Assembly: GCA_003550305.1 (NCBI GenBank)
Contig: QKYT01000320.1
Span: forward strand, 73,129 to 126,365
DNA: 53,237 nt
Direction of reading: 5' to 3'
DNA from: Glomus cerebriforme
Lineage: Eukaryota > Glomeromycota > Glomeromycetes > Glomerales > Glomeraceae
The translations under genes and the position numbers were made by a program. Below are positions 42,450 through 53,237 of this stretch, one piece after another. Each line of letters starts with the position of its first letter. Position 1 is the first letter of the stretch. The notes beneath the pieces were generated by a model, which did not search any database, was not told where the DNA came from, and saw nothing but the letters and a program-made list of their open reading frames with translations.

Positions 42450-44252
42450 ATGCCTTTGCATTCCAAGTTACAACCTTTAAAACAACTTCATGTTAATAAA
42501 GAAAATAAATCTTTGATGTACATTCCAACAGAAATTTTACAAAAAATCTCTTCACATTTTACGGAGGATATCTCTACGTTATTTTCATGTATACTAGTAT
42601 CAAGAAATTGGTGTACAAGTTTAATAGGAATATTATGGAGTCAACCATTTCATCTTTCTCATTCACCTCGTTTAATTGAAATATATTTATCTTTTCTACC
42701 TGAAAATACACTTGATCAATTAAAATTAAAAAATTTCCATCCAAGAAATACGAAATATGAATTTACGTTTGATTATCCTTCATTTCTAAGAAAATTATCA
42801 ATCCCATTATTATGTAATGTAATTGGAGAATATCTTCGAAAAGAGTTAAATATAACAACTCTTCCATCATCAAAAATTAATTATTATACCATTAATAATA
42901 TTGAACAAATAATGTATACAGATTTATTAAAATTATTTTCTAAACAAAAACAGATTATAATCACACCCACTTTTAAATTACTTGTTGAAAAACAAATCAT
43001 TATATTAAGAGAATTATGTAAATTAATTTATAATAAAATTGATGTAATAAGTGAATTTGAGTTCAATATAGGAATAAATTTTTCCGAGGATGTGACGTTT
43101 CTTGATCGACAATTGGCTGTTGAAGATTTAATGAATTTACAAGATCGTTTTAAAGGATTAAAAGTTTTGGTATACTCTGGAAATAATAATGTACTTTGTT
43201 TCTTAGCGAAACATTGTAAAAGGATTGAATCATTGAAATTATTTCGAAAAAATGAATTGGATAATGATGATCCTTCGATCCAATTAATCTCGGCGCAAAA
43301 GAATTTACGAAATTTGGAAATTCACGATTGGAACATCAATTCTTCAAATATTATTTTTCCAAGTATAACACCACTTTTAGAATCTATTCAAACACAATCC
43401 AATTCTTTGAGAAGTATTAAAATTATAGATTGTAATTTTAATAAGAGTAAACCTTTACGAGCTTTATCAAAATGTCATAATTTAGAAGAAATCATTATTA
43501 AAGAAAATTATAATTTTAATGAAAGGTTAATTGCACCTCTAACGAAAACAAAATTTTCTAATTTAAGAATATTTATTTATCAATATCAATTAAATAATTT
43601 TATTAATGATGAAGAGGAATATGATGATAATCTGAGCGAAGACAGATTTATCGAGGATGATGAATTCATCAACCCAAATGAAATATTTTCTCGTATAATA
43701 TTTAATGCTAAGGACAGTTTACGTATTGTTTCCATTAATGGATTCAAAACGCTTCAATCTTTAAATAATACATTAAATTCACTCATAGAATGTAGAAATC
43801 TAATTAAATTAGATATTATGCTTAAAAAATCCGAAAACGTGCTTCCATTATTATTATCTATCATTGAACATAATCAATCACTTGAGAAATTATATATCAT
43901 TTCGGATACGCCTGATTTACTCAATAATAACTTAATCATTGACGCTAATGAATTTTTATATTTATTCGTAAAGGTACTTCCTCAAAATTTCAAATTGTTA
44001 AGAATGTATACACCAGATTGGTGGTTTAGTACAAATACTTTAAAACAATTTTTAGAAAAAATCAAGTTTAGAATTAAATCTATGTGTTGGATGAATTATG
44101 GATATTGTTTTGAGTGTAGTGAAGTTTTAAGTAATTACGTTAAATTAAATGGTTGTAAATTATTATACGGAGAAGATTGTGAGTTCGTTAGTGACAATTT
44201 AGGACCGTATAGGATTAATGTGTTCTTTAATGAATCTTTAATTTCTGCGTAA
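42450..44252 (+). CDS. F-box-like LRR protein, 600 residues
   Basis: Intronless. After a 23-residue N-terminal extension rich in Lys and Leu comes an F-box: YIPTEILQKISSHFTEDIST then LFSCILVSRNW and GILW, the C-x-L-V-S-R-x-W variant. The F-D-Y-P-S-F-L-R-K-L segment parallels the FNYASFCK and FDYASYIR segments of the other F-box genes. LRR-like strands: LKVLVYSGNN, IESLKLFRKN, LRNLEIHDWN, LRSIKIIDCN, LEEIIIKENY, LEKLYIISDT. An acidic insert (E-E-E-Y-D-D-N-L-S-E-D, then E-D-D-E-F) sits near residues 390-410 between repeats. The C-terminus is Cys-containing (MCWMNYGYCFECSE). Predicted SCF adaptor of a subfamily distinct from the 474-476-residue group. Confidence 0.88.
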   Translation: MPLHSKLQPLKQLHVNKENKSLMYIPTEILQKISSHFTEDISTLFSCILVSRNWCTSLIGILWSQPFHLSHSPRLIEIYLSFLPENTLDQLKLKNFHPRNTKYEFTFDYPSFLRKLSIPLLCNVIGEYLRKELNITTLPSSKINYYTINNIEQIMYTDLLKLFSKQKQIIITPTFKLLVEKQIIILRELCKLIYNKIDVISEFEFNIGINFSEDVTFLDRQLAVEDLMNLQDRFKGLKVLVYSGNNNVLCFLAKHCKRIESLKLFRKNELDNDDPSIQLISAQKNLRNLEIHDWNINSSNIIFPSITPLLESIQTQSNSLRSIKIIDCNFNKSKPLRALSKCHNLEEIIIKENYNFNERLIAPLTKTKFSNLRIFIYQYQLNNFINDEEEYDDNLSEDRFIEDDEFINPNEIFSRIIFNAKDSLRIVSINGFKTLQSLNNTLNSLIECRNLIKLDIMLKKSENVLPLLLSIIEHNQSLEKLYIISDTPDLLNNNLIIDANEFLYLFVKVLPQNFKLLRMYTPDWWFSTNTLKQFLEKIKFRIKSMCWMNYGYCFECSEVLSNYVKLNGCKLLYGEDCEFVSDNLGPYRINVFFNESLISA

Positions 44253-44326
44253 TTATAAATTTTGCCAGAGTTAATAAAAGTCGTAATTAAACTAGCGACA
44301 ATTTTATAATTTTTAAATCATAGAAT

Positions 44327-45733
44327 TTAATACCAATTGATAAAAGTTAATAATATACAAATTAAAGAAAATACTAAATTAAAACTAGTAAGTGAAGAAT
44401 TGCTAGTAATATTAATAGTTGGAGGAGTATAATCTTTTTTAACATCATAACTAAAAAAAAAAATTTTTTTAAAAAAAGTTTTAATTTCGTTAATAAAAGG
44501 TAAATTATATTATTATTAAAACTTAAATAATTTAATAATGTAAGAAACTTACCCTAAAACTCCCAAGAGTTGTCTTAATTTAGGACCCATGGGACCGGTT
44601 GTTTTAGCGCTACCACCGTTAGACATCATTTGATCAAGAGTTTTTCCGGGAGGATATGTAAACATCATCAAGAAGTCAGCAGTATTCACATAAGTGTCAA
44701 AATCTACATGTCCAATACTCGAACTAGGCTGAAATGGATTTAAACTAGTCTCTAGTACTAAGACATCATTTTGAATTTGGTCTTGAGATAATGGAGTATT
44801 GAGCGGTATGTCAGAATTAAATAGAAACCCCATTGTACTATGTGTAACACCATTTTTGTACATATTTTGGGCTATTGGAAATTGTGGAGAAGCCTGAAAC
44901 GAATTAATTAAATCTTGGTCAGATAATGTTGGATTAATTTGAAATTGATTTAATTGATCGGTTATAGATGTAAGAGGAGTTCCACTTTGTAATAATATTA
45001 TAGATTTATCAAATATAAATTCAAAGAATTGAGCTTGTGTAGTAGAACCATTTGAAATATTTCCTACAGCAGGTGTTAATGCTTGTATATTGAAATAATC
45101 ATTCCATGAGTTTGTAAATCCTAATCCATGAGTTAGTTCGTGAATCACAACATATAGCAAATCGACTTGTCTTTCTGACATAGGCATTGGATCTCCATTA
45201 AACCAATAATTCATCCTTGAATTAAATATTGCCGTGATTTCACTTTGTCCCATTTCTGGATGTACGGTTGGTACATTTAATTGTTTATATAATGCTTGTG
45301 GATATAATCTTATTTTACCATCTGCATCTGGATGCGGAATCATTCTTGATGGTTTTGCTGCTCCTAATATTACTGTTTCAGTACCACAATCTCCATTTTG
45401 GATACAAAAATCGAAAAACTGTGCATCAACTGTAATGGGTGATTTTAAATTCAATGTTGCTGTTATAAATTGACCCGCTGCAATAAAGACATTTTTGACC
45501 TTATTACATAATGCTTTATCATCTATCGAACAACGAAAATTTATTATAAACATGTTATTTGGCGATGCATTTTGTCGTTTATCTAAAGTTGTTACCATGG
45601 GACATTCAACAATTCTAGTTCCATTATTTCGATATATCGGTTCTATATATTCTAAACATTGTCCTGAAACCGTTGTTTGTGTTAAATATATTGAAATTAT
45701 TAAAAATATGAAAAAAATTGTTGAAACTTTCAT
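44327..45733 (-). CDS. secreted zinc metalloprotease (HExxH), probable GPI anchor, two exons
   Basis: Exon 1 is 45733-44553, intron 44552-44451 (102 bp, GTAAGT...TTTTAG), exon 2 44450-44327; 434 residues. A signal peptide is evident (M-K-V-S-T then a hydrophobic run, cleavage probably near VSG/QC). The catalytic motif HELTHGLGF at about 198-206 supplies two zinc ligands and the general base. A downstream S-I-G-H-V-D-F-D and D-F-L-M-M could supply a third ligand and a Met-turn (inference). Unspliced reading stops at LLGVLG. The second exon instead adds a short Ser/Thr/Asn stretch (N-I-T-S-N-S-S) and a hydrophobic end (FNLVFSLICILLTFINWY), the form of a GPI-attachment signal. The product is thus likely a cell-surface protease. 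Several N-glycosylation sequons (NGT, NAS, NIS, NGS) fit a secretory route. Confidence 0.88.
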
Positions 45734-48700
45734 TTTTTACTTATAATGTTTAAAAATTAATTAACACAAAAATTACAGACCTCGACCGATTTTTCTCCTT
45801 TTATATTAAATCCCCTAAATAAAATTTCCCTTTTTTATATTATAAAAAAGCAAATAATATGATGTTGATCATTCCAAATATATTTCATTACATCATTACT
45901 ATCATTACTATTGTTTCATAACCTTGGCGATTCTTGGCAACTACTATTATTAGAAATAGTAACATGACATACATATGAATAATAATTACATATTAGTTTG
46001 TTAATAATAATCTGAGCCAGCATCATAATTCTGAATTTGGCCAATATTCATTAAAAATATTTTTATGAATATTTCTTGTTAAATATTATCGTAAATAGAT
46101 TACTTTTCAAGTTTCTAACTTTAATATTTAATAATTCGTATATATTAGGTACAAGTTAAGGTTTAAGGTACAAAAAAAAAATATTGTCCCACTGTAAAAA
46201 AAAAAAAAAAAATACAAATTTCTATATATTCCTTATCACGTATATAGTCTTGTCACAGTGTTCAGTACACGGACCCAATAACCCTCCTGGTGTTACTATC
46301 TTGACCTCCATATACTACATGCGGGTCAAAGAAAATGGGGTCAAGAAGAAATATTTTCCATGTTGTACTCATGATTATACTATCTCCATATGTAGTTAAA
46401 GGGAGGGCAGAAATGGCGTTTATATTTTAATTAGGCAATTTCCTAAAATGGACAATGATAATCTTCCGCCCATGTTAATAAATTCTGGTAAAATCCAGAT
46501 AAATATCAGATATTATTAATTATACATTTACGCTAATTTTTTTTTTTTTTTTTTTATCTATTGTAAGGGGAATAAATTTAGCGATAAATTATTGGATAAC
46601 TATTAAATTAAATAAGGAAACAAGAAAAGTCATTATAAGTTATAATAAAACAATGTCGTCAAGGAAAATGAATTTTCATCGTACAATAAATATTAGTGAG
46701 TTGAACAAAAAGCTTCTTATAATCTTTGCAAATCCAAATAAGCATTCAAAGATTGGACAAATTAGAAAAATATCTAGAATATCTTTAAAAATTCAAATTC
46801 GAAATATAATTGCCAGCGATCAGCGTCAGTCGTGTCTATCCAAGGGAGAAAAAAAGTGTGATGACGTTTCTGGACAATGACAAATGACATGGAGCGACTA
46901 TTTATTTAATTTAATCATATAAATACAGTAAATATAATAAATAATCAATGAACGCGAAATAAGCATTATCTTCAATTTCCGCTTTCCAGTTGATTCTGTT
47001 TATTCTGTTTATTTATTCAAGATTAAATTTTACCTCTTAAAGCGTCCCTAGGATTTGAGAGAGGATGATACCATCATGATGAAGATAATCCGTTCAAAAT
47101 TTTCGCCATAAAGGTGGTAAAAGCTTATCCATGAAAAATGAAAATAAAATAAGTGTTTTTTTTCCGATAGTTTTTTTTAATAAATTAAGCTCGTGTTAGA
47201 TTTGTTAAATGGTAGCACGAAAAAAGTTTATCTAAATACTAGATATTTTAAATAAGAATGAAAAGTTGATTATTTTTCATTATTTCATTGTTCCTTCTTT
47301 TTTAAATATTCAGTAATTTCTGATCGCGTCCGTATGCACACGTGATATGAAGTGTTGGACACGATGGGATTTCTAAGAATTTTTCGCGTTTTCAATTCTT
47401 ACCGGTTATATCACTCGCGTTTATATTTGTCGCAAATTTCTTTTAACACCTTTTTTGTGTTTATTTATTAGTGTAGTGTTAGTCATTGATTTTTTAATAG
47501 ACATTCAAACAAAGTCTTTAGCAAGTATAATGATGGTCAAATATTTTTAAAATAAAAAAATACAAGATTCTTTTCTTTCTTTTTGTTGGGAACCATCTTA
47601 AGAGCCATTTCAAAGTAATTACGTTCATTTTTTTTTAAAAAAAGGTTCTTCCAAAAATCTGTCGATCGATCCATTTAATTTATTCCATAAATTTCTAAAA
47701 CATCTTCATATACTTATCGTGAAGCATTTAGATGTGTGTACAAAGGAGTTTTGGGGTGTCAATTTTGATTTTTATATGTATGACATATTATAGTATGTAC
47801 GGTGCCACAAAATTTAAATCTATAAAAAATATTTTGCAGGTATGTTGCAGAAAAATAGATATTGGAAATTGGAATATTCTTTTGGGGTTGGATTTTATTA
47901 GATATATTAAATTTAAAATATAATAAAAATAAAAAATAAAAAATAAAAAATTTCGATATATATATAAAAAAATTTTTTTTTTTAATATTGGATTTTCTAA
48001 TTGAATTTCCGATTTTTTCCGTAAATACTATCTTGTATACACTATGGTCGTCCCGTGACTTCAGGTAGCACAAAATTTGCCCAAGTTACCATTTTAAGAT
48101 ACTAGAATAAGCAAGAGTGAAAGAGATAAATGGTGTTAAAAAAGTGATTTTTATTTGGGCTTATGTAGTCAATACGCCTTCAATACGCCATACCCGGATA
48201 CAACGGGAGATTTTATTTTCTCTGAGTACGATGAGTACAGTTTCTCCGAGTCAGTAATTGGAAAATTAATTAGTATGTCGAAATAAAAATATTCTAACGA
48301 ACAAATGTATAAATTATTTCTGGAATTTTAAATAGACGATTAATTTAGACAATTCGCATTTATTCGCATTAACGGTATGACAGTAAAAACTAGTTAATCG
48401 AATATACAGTACATAATTATAACAATTCAATCCGACTACAATTGACATTACATATTCTATGAAAAGGATTTTCGTTTTTCATGAATTATACTTAAAAATC
48501 ATTTTTAGTCTTGGAAATAATGAATTTAATTTAATAATAGCGATTTTTATGATAAATTGAAATATCATTAATGAAAAGTTACTAAAGTAATACAAAAATT
48601 TTAATTTCCCTCTAATAATTAATTGTTTAGAAAACGCTGATTCGCCAATTCGAAGAAAAAAAAATTAAATTGAAGTGCCTTGGTTTACTTGATGTTGTTG

Positions 48701-48795
48701 GATATTATTATTGAAATCAAATTGTTGTAAATGTATTACTGATAATTAATTCCATTGTAATTTTAATAATTTTGACTATCAACTAATGAAACTGT
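45734..48795. other. long intergenic region, no gene accepted
   Basis: AT-rich. Frames at 46184-46399 and 46653-46880 were examined: the first begins in an A-run and the second is short and basic; neither shows a domain. Long T/A runs occur at 46540-46556 and around 47968-47990. No transposon ends were recognised. Confidence 0.35.
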
Positions 48796-48819
48796 TTGTG
48801 TTCGTATCGTTACTTTCGG

Positions 48820-49510
48820 GAGTGTGGAGATAAAAAGAAAGAATTTGCTTCAAATTTAATTCGAGATTTAATTTTTACTGTGATGTTAAAATATTTGTTT
48901 ACATTTCCTTATTTGATATATTTTGAATTAAAGAATGTGATAATAAGTTGTACTCTGGTAAAAGAATTCATAATCGTAAACATAATCGTAAATCTGAAGA
49001 AAATAATTTTGCAAGTTAATATAATAAAAATTATCATCATTTGGTGTTGATAAAATAATCTAAGCTCGTTCAATTACGAAACTTTTATATAGGTCGTATT
49101 GCTGCCGCTTTAAGAAAATCATGTTAGAGATTAACAAGAAAGAATAAACAATAACTTACCTTCTGGTAAATCAATTTTGTATTGGAATCTTCCAAAGAGA
49201 AAAAATTATTATGAGAAATCTTTCCTTTAATGTTGATCATACAATTCTTCCAGGTAAAAATTGAAAGGGCTTGCTTTAAATTTAGCTCAAGGTTTAATTT
49301 ATGATCCAAGATTAATATATATTTGCGCGTCAAATCATTTGAATAAAAATACATTTCATAAAATTTCTTATCCAATATACTCACAATTAAAGTAATAATT
49401 CATGATATAATTCTGATAAAAGAACTTGTAATCGTAATCATGTTCCAGGGTTTTTGGATTTTGAAGATAATTTTGCAGTTTATACATGATAAAAATAATT
49501 ATCATTTGAT
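48820..49510 (+). pseudogene. two diverged tandem copies of a relic, possibly kinase subdomain VI
   Basis: The block 48845-49030 resembles 49260-49510: both run GCTT.AAATTTA, then GGTAAAAGAATTCATAATCG or its variant, then GAAGATAATTTTGCAGTT and ATAAAAATTATCATCATTTG. In the second copy the plus strand reads L-A-L-N-L-A-Q-G-L-I-Y-D, similar to the helix before the catalytic loop in AM-fungal kinase-like proteins, followed by a weak N-K-N-T-F-H-K that could be a corrupted K-N-I-L-I-H. The duplication is seen; the kinase reading is tentative. Confidence 0.35.
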
Positions 49511-49618
49511 TTAAACTCATTCGACTGCAAAATTTGAGGTGCTGGCTGATAACTGAACTTCCATCGGTGTTAATCTATTTGCGTGTCAAAGATGATTAAA
49601 TGAACCAAGGAAATGTAT

Positions 49619-49855
49619 ATGTTGTAGCCCAAACGTAACCATGTCCCGAATCTGACTTGGGATATCCCAAATCAAACTTGGGACAATNCTANGTCNGAAA
49701 NTTANCCATATCCCAAACAAAACTAGTAAATTTTAAATGTTTAAGACGTCTCAAACTACCATTTAAGACTGGGTTAGTTTGGGACATGATCAAGTTTCGG
49801 ATATAAGGTTTTCCCAAGTTCGATTTGGGACATGGTAGTGTTTGGGCTACAACAT
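49619..49855. mobile_element. palindromic MITE, family 'ATGTTGTAGCCC', copy 4
   Basis: Starts ATGTTGTAGCCCAAAC and ends GTTTGGGCTACAACAT, a perfect 16-bp terminal inverted repeat. The similarity continues through ACCATGTCCC. As a whole it is the inverse of the copy at 15746-15974, sharing AAATTTACTAG, GACGT.TCAAACTACCAT, ATGATCAAGTTTCGGATATA and TTCCCAAGTT. Four N bases lie within it. The flanks are TA-rich, compatible with a TA duplication but not proof. Confidence 0.75.
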
Positions 49856-50147
49856 ATATAATTCGTGTTATAAAACAAATATTAGAAAGAAATGTAAAAA
49901 ATAGATTTTTATATGACCATGTGATACAAAAATTTTTTTTGTATAGATATATATTGTAATAATAAAAGATTTCCTATTATAGTATTAATAAAATAATGAA
50001 TTTATAAAATGAGAGTTTTCATGAAGCTATTTTTAACACCTTTATATGAAATAATTTCAAAGAGAACTTTAAAATATTACGTAATAAATCACGTGATATC
50101 AGATTTTTATTAATTACGATATGGTACTTTTTAATGCAGTATCAAGT

Positions 50148-50976
50148 ATCCTCGCCTCAATTAAACTGATGAAAAACTCCAAAGGTAAAGAAAAACTCAT
50201 AAGGTTCCTTCGAACCGCAGATGACCTTAATGCCGCAAATTCAAGGTCCAAGTACAATGGAAAGTAGATAAGCTGGGGAAAAAGTCTGCTGGCCAAAAAT
50301 CTACCTCCTCCAAGAGCCAACACAACAAGAAAGATAAATCCTCCTCCTCATCCAACAAGTCCAAGTTGCAGAAACGAAACGACCGGTCAAAAGTCTCAGA
50401 AATTAGCGGAACGTTATAAGAGAGAATTGGATAACGATGCCAATCTGAAGGATGTTTATATTCACTACCTTATAAATTAAATGATCAAGCAGGATGCCAG
50501 TTTAGTAGATACAGACCACCACAATCCAAAGGGCTCTAAGAAATCCAAGAAATCATGTGACCGTAAAAAGGCTATTTAAAAAGACCTTGATCTGGATTTA
50601 TTCCTGTCTGTGTGCGTGGTTTATCCCTCTAATATTTCTGTTTTCGTTTTCTGCTTTAGTTAGGCTTAGGTAAATGTGCACTCAGACAGATGGGTTGATG
50701 TATTCTCATTGCACTCCGAGTAATCTCTGTGGTTACGGTCAGAAAACCTCATGGTCGATTACGGATCTATTTTTTTTTCCATTTTTCTTATTCCTTAAAT
50801 ATATTAGTTTTTTTGAATTCCCAGTACGCTTTGCGATTCCTATGAGTTCGCTTCGTTTTCTTTTTTAATAGGTATAGGAAGTCTGCCCGTCTTTTCACGA
50901 GAGGATCCGGCAGGCGCAGTTGAAGTAATAAATTAGATAATATAGCAGATTTTATTTGTTCGTTTTCTATAAAAAA
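50148..50976 (+). mobile_element. 5'-truncated retrocopy or LINE tail with 15-bp target duplication
   Basis: The 15-bp direct repeat AATGCAGTATCAAGT lies at 50133-50147 and 50977-50991 and brackets an 829-bp segment that ends in CTATAAAAAA, a poly-A-like tail. This is the structure left by target-primed reverse transcription. The inside is clearly less AT-rich than its surroundings. It begins in the middle of a plus-strand reading frame (ILASIKLMKNSKGKEKLIRF then LRTADDLNAANSRSK), then shifts to a Lys/Ser-rich stretch (KKSAGQKSTSSKSQHNKKDK), then AERYKRELDNDANLKDVYIH, with stops between. A long non-coding 3' part follows. Whether the source was a LINE or a host mRNA cannot be decided; no reverse-transcriptase motif remains. 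Confidence 0.65.
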
Positions 50977-50991
50977 AATGCAGTATCAAGT

Positions 50992-52099
50992 TAATTTTCT
51001 ATAAAAAAATAACTGAATTGCCCAGACATATGTTCTGATAACTTATGCTTTGAGATGTTGATAGTTTCCTGTATAAAACCTGATTCTTATTATAGCCTTT
51101 CAACGGTAATAAGCTCTGTATACTTTATATTTTTGGCACCAAATATAAAGTCTTTAGGTTAAAATGGGTTTCAATGCGCAGAAGTTATTATTGAGTATTA
51201 AAATTTACAACACTACAGTAATAGAAATGATAGAAATTATTTAAATTATGCACCTTATACAATTGATTGTGGTTTCTGAGGCCAATTTTTTTTTATATAT
51301 TTTAGTCGGATTATTGGCTAACAGGTAGGTGTCAAGATTATATAAACAAGTAAAATAGTGAATGGTGAGATCATTACTTGGAATCACGTTGGCCAGTTTA
51401 TTATCTAGATGCTTGCAAATTATTTTGATAATTGAATCTATTAAAATCCTTTTGACGATTATTAACTAATTCAAATAATTTCAACAAACCATAAACCGTT
51501 GTTCATCCAGATTCAGAATGTAAAACAAGATTTTGTCCAGGATTCGGTCTTGTAAATTACAAATTCATGATAACATAATGTTTTTATATGATAATAAAAT
51601 AAATTAAGTATACATACTTATTAATATCATTTAAAAAGACGTATTTGTATTATGATACAATTTAATATTGGTTTTTATTGATTCTGCTTGTTTCATTAAT
51701 TTAATATTTTATTATAATATAAATTATAAGAATAAAATAAAATAAATAAAATAAATATTTAAAAGCCAAAAAAATTTTTTTTCTTTAAAATTGTAAAATT
51801 GGATTTGAATATTAAAATTATATCTTCTACTAAAATAAACTAAAAATTAATATTATTGCTATATAAAATAATAACTATTTTCCAGAATTCTGGTTTTTGT
51901 TGTTATACCATTTCTTTGTTGTTATTTATCTCATACACCCAACTTTCATATGTTTTATTTGAAATTCATATATATTTTTAACTATTTGTTTATCATCTCC
52001 CATAGTTTTTACAATATACTCTTTCTATATTTTTTGATTTATTTTTATTTCTCCTTTTTGTACATACATCAATATTAAGTCAAATTTTTCTGGAATCAC
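50992..52099. other. intergenic, no gene recognised
   Basis: AT-rich. TTTTCTATAAAAAAA recurs at about 50964 and 50996, on either side of the right-hand target duplication. No gene or repeat boundary otherwise. Confidence 0.4.
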
Positions 52100-53237
52100 A
52101 TTAATTACCTCAGCTCTTTTAAAAGACTTTGAAGTCGTAAAGTTTTTCTATTCTGAATGTGAGTATCATTGTTATCTCCATATAAATTGGCTTATTCTTT
52201 TTGGCTGTTTGTTTGATAATTTCCATTTTATAATCCAATCCTGGTTCTTCTATCAATTCACATAGTATTCCTTCAAAAAAATAAACATCAGAATTTCTCG
52301 TATAATGATTCAAATAATCGATGGTAAAGGAATAGTTGGTAAAGGATCAATAGCCGATGGTGAAAAAATATATTCCTCAATAACTCTCTCAACAAATCTT
52401 GATTTTTTTTTCACATTTCGTAAGTGATCCCAATATTCCTGGCACTTATTATTATTTTCTGTTAGGATATCTTTCTTTCTTTATATACTTCAAATTTTTT
52501 CTTTCAAAATTTTTTCTTATTTCTTTATCTTCTTTATGTCACCATAACAGTGATCTCCTTAGCCTTCATTAACCCTTCATTCACCATTAATCTAATTGTT
52601 TTTGCTTTTTTGTTGTCATATNGTTTATATATTTGTATTATTAGATACTTTTTGTCTTTACTGTTTAAAAGGTATCANTATATCTTCTATTTTGTTTTAT
52701 ATATTTTTTCATTATAAAATTGTTACTATTCCCCATTATGACTGCATAATCTTTTATATCTTTAAATATACATTTCACCGGNNTTTTTCCATAATTTTCC
52801 ATTAGGTTATTTATCTTTATCTTCTTTTAGAAAAGCAGGTTACTGGATTTTTGGAATTAAATGAAATAAGTAAGAGGGAATTCTAATCTAAACCACCAGC
52901 CAGTTAGGAGATACTCGACTATCTGACTGGTTTTCCTTGCNTGATACGAGGAAGATATCATATACAGTATAAGGAAAATAAGAGGAAGTTTAAAGGAATT
53001 TAAAAGAAACCGGCCAAATAGGAGATACTCGCTCGACTATCTGACCGATCTATCCTTGCCTGATAGAGGAAGACCTCATAACAGTATAAGGAAGTTAAGA
53101 GAAAGGTTAAAGGGACTAAGGGACTAAGGGACTGAGAATCTAGTTTTTAAAAAGGAAAAAAAGAAAAGATAAAATTATAGAGAGAGAGAGAGAGAAGTTA
53201 AAGGGAGAATCCAGTAAATCTAGTTTAAATTTAGAAA
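52100..53237 (-). repeat. dispersed repeat, copy B, with a broken minus-strand reading frame; runs off the window
   Basis: Collinear with copy A at 1300-2440: T-rich part (52100-52560), then tandem subunits near 52896 and 53010 with TTCCTTGC.TGATACGAGGA and ATACAGTATAAGGAA, ending in an A/G-rich tract at the window edge. The minus strand is better preserved than in copy A. It reads NNKCQEYWDHLRNVKKKSRF, then VERVIEEYIFSPSAIDPLP; after one frame change comes YLNHYTRNSDVYFFEGILCE and on through MEIIKQTAKKNKPIYMEITM, stopping at 52119. No domain recognised. Six or more N bases occur here. The coding stretch could be the element's own protein or a captured gene. Confidence 0.6.

Noticed and set aside
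46184..46399. 71-codon plus-strand frame with a hydrophobic start that could pass for a small secreted protein
   Set aside because: It begins inside an A-run that supplies five lysines, has no clear promoter or homologue, and the tail is not effector-like enough to claim.
47732..48073. Overlapping frames on both strands
   Set aside because: AT-driven Phe/Ile/Lys/Tyr composition only; no motif or splice support.
50114..50323. Minus-strand 69-codon frame
   Set aside because: It is antisense to the retrocopy's plus-strand coding pieces and crosses the left target-site duplication.

Overview
The window is very AT-rich nuclear fungal DNA and looks like an arbuscular mycorrhizal fungus of the Rhizophagus type (Glomeromycotina). 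The evidence is the mixture of family-expanded F-box/LRR proteins with the CLLVNRLW signature, BTB-BACK-TLDc proteins, SAM-like plus PD-(D/E)XK 'crinkler-type' proteins and kinase fragments of the style abundant in that group. Introns are short (about 80-100 bp) and intergenic DNA is long, AT-rich and full of repeats. The genus call is inference. A few N positions suggest a draft assembly.

Layout. 1-7 kb is a gene graveyard: a protein-kinase C-terminal fragment, a dispersed repeat, a broken SAM/nuclease gene, and a BTB-BACK gene killed by a small transposon and running into a ~0.2-kb tandem array. 8-24 kb holds three intronless F-box/LRR paralogues (8300-9730 +, 18825-20249 -, 22456-23886 -), two decayed copies of the same gene (about 16.8-17.5 kb and 21.3-21.9 kb), and a 685-residue disordered Ser/Pro-rich protein with one intron (11342-13487 +). 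24-30 kb has little intact coding but many small inverted-repeat elements. 30-36.5 kb contains a two-exon sulfotransferase-like gene, a two-exon BTB-BACK-TLDc gene, a possible 66-residue two-exon gene, and a longer F-box/LRR gene with an acidic tail. 37-39.4 kb is another graveyard with unassigned coding relics and a kinase fragment. 40.5-45.7 kb holds an intronless BTB-BACK-TLDc-like gene, a 600-residue F-box-like gene, and a secreted zinc metalloprotease whose second exon adds a probable GPI-anchor signal. 46-53 kb is mostly intergenic, with weak kinase relics, a palindromic element, a retrocopy flanked by a 15-bp duplication, and a second copy of the repeat seen near 2 kb.

Common theme. 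Seven of the ten supported intact genes are predicted substrate adaptors of cullin-RING ubiquitin ligases: five F-box (SCF) and two BTB (CUL3). The relics are further members of the same families, so the region looks like a birth-and-death neighbourhood of ubiquitin-ligase adaptors stirred by small transposons. No tRNA, rRNA, CRISPR array or complete autonomous transposon was recognised.
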